NCBI GenBank assembly: GCA_025937835.1
Contig: JAICQO010000038.1
Location: 1 to 55,662, forward strand
Reading direction: 5' to 3'
DNA: 55,662 nucleotides
Source: Polyangiaceae bacterium
GTDB taxonomy: Bacteria; Myxococcota_A; Polyangia; Polyangiales; Polyangiaceae
The stretch's first letter is position 1; each line of letters opens with the position of its first letter. This document shows, one piece after another, positions 49,634 through 55,662 of the stretch. A program made the translations under genes and the position numbers. The notes beneath the pieces are model-generated. The model was given only the letters and a program-made list of their open reading frames with translations, had not been told where the DNA came from and made no database searches.

Positions 49634-50686
49634 GTGCTCGTTCCGACCGTTGCCGTTCGTCTCTACCGCCCCGTCGCGCTTGCGCTCGACGCAGCCGGCA
49701 TCCCTCCTGCGCCCGTGTTCGCTGAGTTCGACATGCCCGACCCCGCCGTCACAGGCTGGGACGTCCGCCTCCCGCTCCCCCAGATTGCGGGCGTGTGGGA
49801 CCGGCTCCTGCAGGTCACGAGCGATCCGTCCTTTGCGTTGCGAGCCGCGGAGCACATCGATCTCACCGTGTGCGACGTCATCACGTTCCTCGAGGGCAAC
49901 GCCAAGACCCTGCACGACGCGCTCCAGGCCAAGTTTCGATTCCTTCCGCTGATCACGAACGCCATCGAATGGACTCTGGACACGGACGGCGACGAAGCGG
50001 CGCTCACCCTGTTCGAACGCCCGCCGCGTCCGCCGCTGGCTCCCGTCGCCGAGTACTTGATGGGGTCACGCAACGTCTTCTTGCGCCGCTTCGGGCCGTC
50101 CCCGTGGCAGCTTCGCCAGGTGAGCTTCCGGCACCCCGAGCCCCCGCACCTCGAGGCCTATCGGAGCGTGTTCGGCGTCACCCCTCAGTTCGGCGCCGCG
50201 CTCGACCGAATCGTCTTCGACAAGGCCCTGCTCGCCGCACCGATGCGCAGCCGCGACGACGCGCTCTCGGAGCTCCTCCGTCGCTACGCCGAACCCGCGC
50301 TCGCGAGCGCCGAGCGCACGGCCAGCGTGACCGGCCGCGTCGAAGCCCTGCTGAGCAGCGGCGTCTCTCCAGGTGTCGCCGCCGCAGCACGCCACCTGGG
50401 CCTCGCGCCGCGCACACTGCAGCGCATGCTGAAGAACGAAGGCACCAGCTACGCCGAGGTCGCGAACCGCATGCTTCGCGCCGCCGCCGAACGACTGCTC
50501 AGTCGGCGGGAGCTCGCGATCGCAGAGGTCGCTCATGCCTTGGGCTTCGGCGACACCTCGGCGTTCCACCACGCCTTCATGCGTTGGACGGGCGTCACCC
50601 CCCGCGAATTTCGAATCCGTGCGCTCGGCGACTCGTACAACGAGCCCAGCCACGGCCGACTCGGCCCGCGCACCGCCGCCGAGTAA
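49634..50686 (+). CDS. AraC-family regulator (arabinose-binding-domain type)
   Basis: A 350-residue regulator with an N-terminal effector domain (about 15-200) of the type found in OruR/ArgR-like AraC proteins and a C-terminal double helix-turn-helix (about 235-335): L-G-L-A-P-R-T-L-Q-R-M-L-K, A-E-R-L-L-S-R-R-E-L-A-I-A-E-V-A-H-A-L-G-F-G-D-T-S-A-F-H-H-A-F-M-R-W-T-G-V-T-P-R-E-F are all present (given in segments). The start is a GTG. No obvious target is adjacent. Confidence 0.87.
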   Translation: MLVPTVAVRLYRPVALALDAAGIPPAPVFAEFDMPDPAVTGWDVRLPLPQIAGVWDRLLQVTSDPSFALRAAEHIDLTVCDVITFLEGNAKTLHDALQAKFRFLPLITNAIEWTLDTDGDEAALTLFERPPRPPLAPVAEYLMGSRNVFLRRFGPSPWQLRQVSFRHPEPPHLEAYRSVFGVTPQFGAALDRIVFDKALLAAPMRSRDDALSELLRRYAEPALASAERTASVTGRVEALLSSGVSPGVAAAARHLGLAPRTLQRMLKNEGTSYAEVANRMLRAAAERLLSRRELAIAEVAHALGFGDTSAFHHAFMRWTGVTPREFRIRALGDSYNEPSHGRLGPRTAAE

Positions 50687-50840
50687 TTCACCCCCGAGGG
50701 TGGCGCGCTCACACAACGGATTGGCGCGTTCCCACAATGACCAAGACCCCGGCGCGAGCTAGACAGAGGCTGCTCGAGGCGCCCTGGTGGGCGTTGCACG
50801 GTGGGCTGATGCGCTCGGCCGCTGGGGTGCACGCGGGGCC

Positions 50841-50886
50841 GACTCAAGCGGCTCCTCCCACTGAAACCGGAGGAGCCGCTTGGGTT
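50841..50886. terminator. Long hairpin between convergent genes
   Basis: AAGCGGCTCCTCC at 50846-50858 pairs perfectly with GGAGGAGCCGCTT at 50869-50881 across a 10-nt loop; the stem extends outward with G-T wobbles to about 50841/50886. It sits between the AraC and kinase stops. Only a short T run follows (GGGTTT), so it is a strong candidate bidirectional terminator rather than a textbook one. Confidence 0.6.
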
Positions 50887-50911
50887 TCGGCTTCGGACAC
50901 CGGGCTCACCG

Positions 50912-51445
50912 TTAAGCCACGGTGGACTCCGCTTTCGGTGGCTCGCTTACGATTGCGTCGAAGGCATGCGGTGGAGCCACGTGCGCGAAGTACCATTCCT
51001 CCGCCTCGTGCCATTGGCGCTCCCACGCGCCGATGCCCCCCTCACGTGCCAGCAAGCGAGCGACGCGCGTCGCTTCGCTGACCCGCAGCAGGACCCGTAC
51101 GTCGACGAGATCGCTGAGCTCGGGGCGTGCCGTGTAGACGCCCTCGAAGAGCACGACGGAGCGAGGCTCGACAATGGTCGGTTCAGTTTCGAGGCGTCCG
51201 TCGAAAGCATCCCAGTCGAACGCAACGTAGTTCGCCTCGCGCCCCGCACGGAGGGCTTCAAGCACGGGGCGCTGTCTCTTCCAGTCGATGCAATCTCGGA
51301 CACGGTCTTTCGGAGCGTCGCTTCGCACAGCGACGCCACCGGCGAAGAAGTCGTCACTCTCGAGCACGCAGGCGCCGAGCGCTTCCGCGATGTTGGCGGC
51401 CAGAGTCGATTTGCCGGCACCGCTCCGACCATCGAGAGCAACCAC
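50912..51445 (-). CDS. Uridine-kinase-like P-loop kinase, 5' end uncertain
   Basis: A 177-residue P-loop NTPase of the uridine kinase group: Walker A D-G-R-S-G-A-G-K-S-T at residues 5-14, E-S-D-D-F-F in the substrate loop, D-W-K-R-Q-R, V-L-F-E-G-V-Y and the R-E-G-G-I-G-A-W-E-R-Q-W-H-E-A-E-E-W-Y tail. The only canonical start is a GTG at 51445. Upstream, the frame stays open to 51571 and still reads as protein (L-L-L-D-A-K-D-A-A-A-L-S, then V-I-R-E-R-G-R-E-L-A-R) but has no ATG, GTG or TTG. The gene may therefore be truncated by rearrangement at the mobile island, or use a rare start. Phosphorylated substrate not known. Confidence 0.7.
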   Translation of the reverse strand: MVALDGRSGAGKSTLAANIAEALGACVLESDDFFAGGVAVRSDAPKDRVRDCIDWKRQRPVLEALRAGREANYVAFDWDAFDGRLETEPTIVEPRSVVLFEGVYTARPELSDLVDVRVLLRVSEATRVARLLAREGGIGAWERQWHEAEEWYFAHVAPPHAFDAIVSEPPKAESTVA

Positions 51446-51613
51446 GCAGGGCCGCGCGAGCTCACGTCCGCGCTCACGAATGACAACGCTCAGCGCTGCC
51501 GCATCTTTGGCATCGAGAAGCAGAGTCTTTCCTCGATTTTCTGCTGTCGAAGGAGGAAGCCGACCGTCAAGTCAAGCAGAGTTCACCGCCCTCAGCGCCA
51601 GACCCGCGAGCCT
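51446..51613. other. Junction between kinase gene and mobile island
   Basis: The minus frame of the kinase remains open from 51446 to 51571 without a start codon and stops at TGA 51574-51572. The following 40 bp to the TnpB stop show nothing recognisable. This is the likely left boundary of the mobile island. Confidence 0.4.
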
Positions 51614-51931
51614 TCAGGTCCGGAACAGGCGCGGCAGCATGCGCGGGTGCAGAATCGCGAACGGCGCACCATCCTCGTCACGGGCGGGAAGCATGAACGC
51701 CCCCTTGTTCAACTTCTTCGTCAGGGTTTGCCCGCCAGTGGAGTCCTCGAAATACAGCAGGAGCGTGTCGCGGCGGCTGTTAACGAACAGGAAGCACGTG
51801 GCAGCATCAGGCTCGACGCCAACGACCTCGCGGCAGAACGCGCCAAGCTTCTGGACGCTCCATCGGACGTTGATGGGCTCGAGGTAGACGACGACTCGCG
51901 TCGCTGATTTCGGAAGGAACGCTTCGAGCAT
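51614..51931 (-). CDS. tnpB: IS66-family TnpB-like accessory protein (orphan)
   Basis: A 105-residue protein that matches IS66 Orf2/TnpB: R-V-V-V-Y-L-E-P-I-N-V-R-W-S-V in place of the usual P-x-D-M-R, G-V-E-P-D-A, C-F-L-F-V-N-S-R-R-D-T-L-L-L-Y-F and K-K-L-N-K-G-A-F-M-L-P. TnpB helps IS66 transposition, but no TnpA or TnpC gene is nearby, so it is a remnant or a domesticated copy. The ATG at 51931 is preferred; the frame upstream (to 52336) is a shadow of the PIN remnant region. Confidence 0.7.
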   Translation of the reverse strand: MLEAFLPKSATRVVVYLEPINVRWSVQKLGAFCREVVGVEPDAATCFLFVNSRRDTLLLYFEDSTGGQTLTKKLNKGAFMLPARDEDGAPFAILHPRMLPRLFRT

Positions 51932-52074
51932 CAGGTCCCCGTTCTTAAGCGAGGGGCCACGTCGGTTCAATGCAGAATAGTGCAGGGTTATGCGGGGTCG
52001 TCGTGGGCGGAGCGACGCGACCGTCACGTCAGCTGCAAACCGGAGTTGGGCAGCGCCGTCCACTACGTCGGCAG

Positions 52075-52326
52075 TCAGAGGCGCAACAGCGAGATCTGGC
52101 GGTACGGAGCTGCCAGTCGGGCCAAGTTCGCCGGGTCCCCCGATGCAATTACGGCTGAATCGAACTCGAGGGCGGTAGCCACTACGAAGGCGTCGATGGC
52201 GCTGGCCGACGACATCCGGGTTCGAGTGAGAAGGGCTCCGGCCCGTTGCGAGATCTCCCGAGTGAGATCCGCCACCGTGATCGCGCCGCGGTTCAGGACA
52301 GCATTTACGGCCGCGTCGAACCGTGT
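52075..52326 (-). pseudogene. PIN-domain toxin remnant (VapC-like), truncated by IS21
   Basis: The C-terminal 83 residues of a PIN-domain protein remain: A-G-A-L-L, then S-S-A-S-A-I-D-A-F-V-V-A-T-A-L (third acidic residue) and V-I-A-S-G-D-P-A-N-L-A-R-L-A (fourth acidic residue). The N-terminal half, with the first two acidic residues, is missing: the frame runs straight into the IS21 terminal repeat at 52327. PIN domains are metal-dependent RNases of toxin-antitoxin pairs. No antitoxin gene is seen. An internal GTG at 52275 opens a short frame but cannot restore activity. Confidence 0.7.
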
Positions 52327-52334
52327 TGCCAGTC
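52327..52334 (+). repeat. IS21 terminal inverted repeat, left
   Basis: TGCCAGTC at 52327-52334 matches, reading inward, TGCCAGTC at the right end (minus strand 55659-55652); similarity continues imperfectly for about 9 more bases. The istB stop codon lies partly inside this repeat. Confidence 0.65.
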
Positions 52335-53118
52335 ACTCAAAAGGGCGCAAATCTGGGCGCGTCTCGTTGGGCTTGAGCGCCTTTTTAGCCGCAGCGCGCT
52401 CTTTGGCCTCCTTGGCGCGGTAGCTCTGGCCTTCGATGTGTAGGACCTCGCAGCGATGGATCAGGCGGTCGACGAGCGTAACGACGCAGGCGGCGTGTGG
52501 GAAGACGTCGGGCCACTCGGAGAAGGGCTTGTTGGTGGTGAGCACGACGGGCTTGAGCGCCTCGTAACGGCGCGTGACAACTTCGAAGAGCAGGTCAGCG
52601 TAGCGGCTGTCGTAGGAGAGGTAGCCGACTTCGTCGATGCAGAGGAGCTGCGGGTGGGTGTAGTGTTTAATTCGACGGTGCAGGCCGGCGCTGCTGTCTT
52701 GCAGTGCCAGCTCGTTCAGCATGGCGCTCGCAGTCGTGAAGCGTACGGTGTACCCGCGCATCACCGAGTGGTGAGCCAGGTTCTTGAGCAGCATCGTTTT
52801 GCCGACGCCGTTCGGGCCGAGCAGCACGGAGTTGGCACCGTCTTCGAAGAAGCTGAGCTTGAAGAGCTCGTCGATTGCGGATCTGTCGATCTTTTTCGGC
52901 CATTTCCAGTCGTAGTCGGCCAGCGGCTTGAAGCGACCGAGCCGGGCGTCCTTGATGCGACGCTCGAGGCTGCGGCGCGTGCGTTCGGATTCTTCGTATC
53001 CGAGCATGGCCGCGAGCCAAGCCGCCTCCTTCACGTCGTCCCAGTTGGCGAGCAGGCCGTTCAAGCCGAGACGCAGGGCGCGTTCTCGCAGGTCGTGGTC
53101 ACGATGGTCGGTCGTCAT
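52333..53118 (-). CDS. istB: IS21 ATP-binding helper protein IstB
   Basis: A 261-residue DnaC-like AAA+ ATPase: Walker A G-P-N-G-V-G-K-T near residue 102, Walker B L-L-C-I-D-E-V-G-Y-L, sensor V-L-T-T-N-K-P-F-S-E-W. IstB selects target DNA and stimulates the IstA transposase. Its start overlaps the istA stop (ATGA), preceded by AAAGGAA. Its stop lies in the terminal repeat of the element. It looks intact. Confidence 0.95.
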   Translation of the reverse strand: MTTDHRDHDLRERALRLGLNGLLANWDDVKEAAWLAAMLGYEESERTRRSLERRIKDARLGRFKPLADYDWKWPKKIDRSAIDELFKLSFFEDGANSVLLGPNGVGKTMLLKNLAHHSVMRGYTVRFTTASAMLNELALQDSSAGLHRRIKHYTHPQLLCIDEVGYLSYDSRYADLLFEVVTRRYEALKPVVLTTNKPFSEWPDVFPHAACVVTLVDRLIHRCEVLHIEGQSYRAKEAKERAAAKKALKPNETRPDLRPFE

Positions 53119-54602
53119 TGCGGTTCCTTTCCGATGTCGTCGTAGTCAGCGAGCGGGTGTGGCGTAACGATCGGGCCTTGCACCCGCTCGTCGGTGGGCA
53201 GATGACGGCCGGCGACGGGCGGCTGCCCGCGCTCGTAACGCCGTCGCTCGAGCACATGGCGCACGGCCGCCAGATGCGGCGTGCTGAGCTTGAGTGCCTC
53301 GGCGATCGCTGACTCGACTTCGGCGGCACCGTGCAGGTCGAGTTGCTTGATTAGTGTGATCGTCGCGCCGCCGAGGTTCTTGCCCTGCTGCGCCAGCGCT
53401 CGAAACAGCGCCCGCGACGATGGCGCTGCCCGGTACAGCCGATCCAGCCCGCGGTGCTCGGCTGCCTTGCGTTTGGCTTCGGCTAGCGCCTCGATATGAG
53501 CCGGATTCTCGACCGTTTGCCGCCGATCCCAGGACCGACCGTGCTCGGTCACGAGCTCGACGCCATCGAAAATGCGCACGCGCTTGAGGCTCGCCACGAC
53601 CGTGACCGAGCGGCGCGTCACCGTGGCCGGCACGGAGTAGTCGTTCAGGTCGAAACGCACATAGGGTGTCTTGCCGACGTCCGCCGGGGTGCGCTCGTCG
53701 CAGATAAAGGCGTGTTCCGGCAGACCGAGCAGGCTGGAGCGCTCGCTTTCGAAAGCGTCGCGGACCAGCTGCTTGTCGTTCTCGTGCGAGCGTCGTTCGG
53801 CTGCCGTCGTCTGGCACCACTCGAGTGCCTGCTGGTTCAGGTCGTCGAGGTCACGGTACTTCCGAGCCGGAAAGAAGCTCGTGCGGATGTACTGGATCGC
53901 GCGCTCCACCCGGCCCTTCTCGTTCCCGCGCGCCACCGCCACGGGTCGCGGCTCGTAGCGGTAGTGCGCTGACAGTTCGAGCAGCGTCGGATGGAAGCGG
54001 ATCGCATCGCCCTTTCGCTCCAAAACGGCACTTTTCAGGTTGTCGTAAAGTAAAACGCGCGGCACGCCTCCAAAGAAACCAAAGGCGGAGACGTGCCCGT
54101 GCAGGAAGCTCGGCATGGCAGCGCTCAGGTAGAAGCGCAGAAACACCATGCGCGAAAAACTCAGCACCATCACAAACGCCATCAGCTGTCGCTCGGCGCT
54201 GCCGACCACGTGCTTGCCGAAGTGGGCCCAGTCGACTTGTGCTTGTTCGCCGGGCAGCGTGCGCAGGCGCAAGTACGCCTCCGCCGCCGGTCGCGGTCGG
54301 TGCTGCGCCACCGCGCGTCGAAAGTGATCCGGGCTGCCTGGGTAGCCGCGCTCCTTCGCCATCGCGTACAGGCGACTCGCGGGCAGACGTGGGTACCTTC
54401 CGAGCGTCTCGATGATCAGCGGCACATACGGCGCCACGATCGATGGCTTCGGGACGCGGCTCGGCGCCGTCATGCCCTCGCGCGCCAGCGTGCGCCGCAC
54501 TGTGCCGTGGTGGAGCCCGAGCTGCGCGGCGATCGTGCCGATCTTCCACTTCTCGGCGTGAAATAGCCGCACTACCTCCGCAGCTTGTTCCTTCGTGATC
54601 AT
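53115..54602 (-). CDS. istA: IS21 transposase IstA
   Basis: A 495-residue DDE transposase. The N-terminal helix-turn-helix (I-A-A-Q-L-G-L-H-H-G-T-V-R-R-T-L) binds the ends. The catalytic triad is Asp in Q-V-D-W-A-H-F, Asp in L-L-Y-D-N-L-K-S and Glu in N-E-K-G-R-V-E-R-A-I. A C-terminal beta-barrel and helical tail follow. It starts at the ATGA overlap with the passenger gene at 54599 and ends at the ATGA overlap with istB. The reading frame is intact. Confidence 0.95.
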   Translation of the reverse strand: MITKEQAAEVVRLFHAEKWKIGTIAAQLGLHHGTVRRTLAREGMTAPSRVPKPSIVAPYVPLIIETLGRYPRLPASRLYAMAKERGYPGSPDHFRRAVAQHRPRPAAEAYLRLRTLPGEQAQVDWAHFGKHVVGSAERQLMAFVMVLSFSRMVFLRFYLSAAMPSFLHGHVSAFGFFGGVPRVLLYDNLKSAVLERKGDAIRFHPTLLELSAHYRYEPRPVAVARGNEKGRVERAIQYIRTSFFPARKYRDLDDLNQQALEWCQTTAAERRSHENDKQLVRDAFESERSSLLGLPEHAFICDERTPADVGKTPYVRFDLNDYSVPATVTRRSVTVVASLKRVRIFDGVELVTEHGRSWDRRQTVENPAHIEALAEAKRKAAEHRGLDRLYRAAPSSRALFRALAQQGKNLGGATITLIKQLDLHGAAEVESAIAEALKLSTPHLAAVRHVLERRRYERGQPPVAGRHLPTDERVQGPIVTPHPLADYDDIGKEPQ

Positions 54603-54952
54603 CGCCCGCCTCGGAGCGGGACACGTAACCCACGAAAGTCACCGAGGCCGCGCAGCCGCTTGGGGCGGACGTGGCCGACGACCTCGTACTGCACGAGCTG
54701 GCTCTCGCCGGGCCACAGCTCGTCGCCGAAAAGGCCCGAGTCGAGCCAGCTCGGGCAGCCGGGCTCCGCAGCAATCGCAACGCTGAGCGGGCTGCCGTTC
54801 CAGAGCGACAAGCCCTCGAGCAACGTCAGGAGCGCTCGCGGATGGCTCGGTCGGAGCGGCAAGCGCGCCTTCAGCACGTCGCCCCGTTCCGCGCTCGTGC
54901 ACAGCAGTCGCGCTTCCGAGCTCGTCGTTCGTAATTGGGCCGTCAGTCGCAT
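54599..54952 (-). CDS. IS21 passenger protein, unknown function
   Basis: A 117-residue protein coupled to istA by an ATGA overlap and preceded by a GAGGAG site (8-nt spacing), so it is surely translated. The middle and end are conserved-looking (W-N-G-S-P-L, then L-F-G-D-E-L-W-P-G-E-S-Q-L-V-Q-Y-E-V and R-L-R-G-L-G-D-F-R-G-L-R), a pattern I associate with uncharacterised myxobacterial genes near transposases. No catalytic motif is visible. It may assist or regulate transposition. Confidence 0.65.
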   Translation of the reverse strand: MRLTAQLRTTSSEARLLCTSAERGDVLKARLPLRPSHPRALLTLLEGLSLWNGSPLSVAIAAEPGCPSWLDSGLFGDELWPGESQLVQYEVVGHVRPKRLRGLGDFRGLRVPLRGGR

Positions 54953-55214
54953 CGTCGGTACTCCTCGGCAGGGCGGCCTCTGCGAGCCGCTCGACATCCG
55001 TGCCCGAGCTGTCCGCTTCCGACGAGGTCTGATGCGTCACTTTCGCCGCCCGCCGAGCGCGATAGCCGGCTTGGCGAGCCGCATGCCGTTGCCTACCGCG
55101 CAGCGTCCGCTGATAACGCTGCCCTGCTTCACGCACCCGCCGTCGACGGCTTATCGAAGCGCACTCGTGACCGCAAAACTCCTGCCCCCGATCGCAGCGC
55201 CCGCACAGCTTCAC
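54639..55214 (-). CDS. IS21 passenger zinc-ribbon-like protein, ends uncertain
   Basis: A Cys/Arg-rich frame. C-G-R-C near the start and C-G-H-E-C follow, then a very basic stretch (R-R-R-R-V-R-E-A-G-Q-R-Y-Q-R, then R-H-A-A-R-Q-A-G-Y-R-A-R-R) and K-V-T-H-Q. The pattern suggests a zinc ribbon with an RNA- or DNA-binding tail. The frame is open upstream to 55292 and there encodes another C-x2-C (55235-55224), but only a GTG at 55214 is a canonical start, which would lose that pair. The last 100 residues overlap the other passenger gene and look like out-of-frame sequence. The gene may carry a start loss or frameshift. Confidence 0.5.
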   Translation of the reverse strand: MKLCGRCDRGQEFCGHECASISRRRRVREAGQRYQRTLRGRQRHAARQAGYRARRAAKVTHQTSSEADSSGTDVERLAEAALPRSTDDATDGPITNDELGSATAVHERGTGRRAEGALAAPTEPSASAPDVARGLVALERQPAQRCDCCGARLPELARLGPFRRRAVARREPARAVRGRRPRPPQAAARPR

Positions 55215-55292
55215 CTGCTTCCGACAGAGACGGCACTGAAATAGCCGGTAAAAGTCCTCGATCGCTGGCCCCGCCCAGCAGACTTTTTGGCT

Positions 55293-55651
55293 CTATCGAC
55301 CCCGATCGGCGAAGCTTCCGCCACAACCGATCGCTGGTTGGAAAGGCTCGGATTCCTCCCGAGCCTTTCGTCTATTTGGGCATCGCGATCATCCGAAGCC
55401 CACGGCGATCAGGCCCAATTTTACGCCGTCTCGGACCGCGCGAATGTGGCTCTCGCCACAGCGCCGTTCCGGGCTCGACCGCGATGCTGCCCAGCTACGC
55501 GCCGTCTGGGATGCCCGCTGACAACAGATGCTGGCGATCCCCGGAGCCCTCGAACGTCCGGGTGACGTTTGCTCGCTGAGGGCAACACCCGCCTCCTACT
55601 TCTACAACCTCAAGCTCGCGACCGAGCGCCACGCTGCCAGGTCTGCCGAAC
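55293..55651. other. Gene-free upstream region of the IS21 element
   Basis: About 360 bp between the passenger frame and the right terminal repeat. I see no convincing gene; frames on both strands are short and of unlikely composition. A plus-strand frame from ATG 55528 stays open to the window end (45 codons) but would run out of the element. The region carries the hairpin at 55341-55369 and presumably the promoter of the passenger-istAB operon. Confidence 0.5.
55341..55369. terminator. Perfect 11-bp hairpin in IS21 upstream region
   Basis: GAAAGGCTCGG at 55341-55351 pairs with CCGAGCCTTTC at 55359-55369 across a 7-nt loop. There is no strong T-tract. In the IS leader it could stop transcription entering from outside, or act as an attenuator. 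Confidence 0.5.
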
Positions 55652-55659
55652 GACTGGCA
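55652..55659 (-). repeat. IS21 terminal inverted repeat, right
   Basis: Plus-strand GACTGGCA at 55652-55659 is the inverted copy of TGCCAGTC at 52327-52334. The window ends 3 bp beyond it. Confidence 0.6.
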
Positions 55660-55662
55660 TTC

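Larger units (their letters stand above)
52327..55659 (-). mobile_element. IS21-family insertion sequence with passenger genes
   Basis: A 3.33-kb element inferred from istA/istB and matching 8-bp ends (TGCCAGTC). Order on the minus strand: right end, about 360 bp without genes, a Cys-rich passenger frame, a second passenger gene, istA, istB, left end. The last three genes are linked by two ATGA overlaps. It interrupts a PIN gene on the left. No target duplication can be tested, because only 3 bp remain beyond the right end, and these do not match the left flank. Confidence 0.75.

Noticed and set aside
50736-51081. Plus-strand frame starting at ATG 50736
   Set aside because: It runs through the hairpin and the antisense of the kinase and has no domain.
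51932-52336. N-terminal extension of the IS66 TnpB-like frame
   Set aside because: It overlaps the PIN remnant in another frame and has shadow-like composition.
55287-55565. Plus-strand frame of 92 codons in the IS21 upstream region
   Set aside because: No motif, no ribosome site, Ser/Arg/Ala-rich, crosses the perfect hairpin.

Overview
The window is high-GC DNA that reads as a chromosome segment of a myxobacterium, probably order Polyangiales (Sorangium/Polyangium-like). The evidence is a MYXO-CTERM anchor (C-terminus of the 28868-30736 protein), a twelve-unit myxobacterial cysteine-rich (DUF4215-type) repeat protein (32718-34883), several lipoproteins whose lipid-anchored Cys is followed by long Gly/Ala/Ser/Thr linkers, frequent GTG/TTG starts, and two-component systems with uncoupled outputs. 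No rRNA, tRNA or CRISPR array was seen.

Layout. 1-4.6 kb: the 3' end of a GH9 cellulase, a lamin-tail-domain lipoprotein, an exported haloacid dehalogenase and a divergent LysR regulator. 4.6-8.6 kb: a membrane adenylate cyclase followed by a soluble hybrid histidine kinase. 8.7-12.2 kb: a GH39-type lipoprotein and a TonB-like protein, converging on an intergenic block with four copies of an 18-bp dyad. 12.3-19.2 kb: a response regulator/sensor kinase/SpoU RNA methyltransferase operon (both junctions GTGA overlaps), divergent from an RND efflux adaptor/permease pair; phased 10-bp repeats lie between. 19.3-24.1 kb: an acetyltransferase, a GT-C-type membrane protein, a Gly/Cys-rich lipoprotein coupled by ATGA to a stand-alone LanM-type dehydratase core, and a DTW-domain tRNA-modifying protein. 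24.3-28.8 kb: sterol-desaturase-family hydroxylase, GlxA-type regulator, Cys-rich lipoprotein, Tat-exported metallophosphoesterase, hydrolase. 28.9-34.9 kb: a MYXO-CTERM beta-helix protein, and an operon of the DUF4215 repeat lipoprotein with a GH30 lipoprotein. 35-49.4 kb: many small housekeeping/detoxification genes (two VOC proteins, SRPBCC, DinB, four SAM methyltransferases, HxlR, two MerR regulators, GFA, hydrolases) plus a LamG/GH43-like lipoprotein. 49.6-51.6 kb: AraC regulator and a P-loop kinase gene that lacks a normal start. 51.6-55.66 kb: a mobile island with an orphan IS66 TnpB, a PIN-toxin remnant and an IS21-family element with passenger genes that reaches to within 3 bp of the window end.

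How the genes work together. Plant or microbial polysaccharide breakdown is a recurring theme (GH9, GH39, GH30, GH43-like, beta-helix protein, all exported or anchored to the envelope). The response regulator/kinase pair most likely controls the divergent efflux pump. The LysR, HxlR and TipA-type MerR regulators each have a dyad in the promoter region next to them. The most unusual locus is 21671-23469: a DUF4135-type enzyme that keeps the phosphorylation and elimination motifs of class II lanthipeptide synthetases, has no cyclase domain, and is translationally coupled to a Cys-rich lipoprotein.
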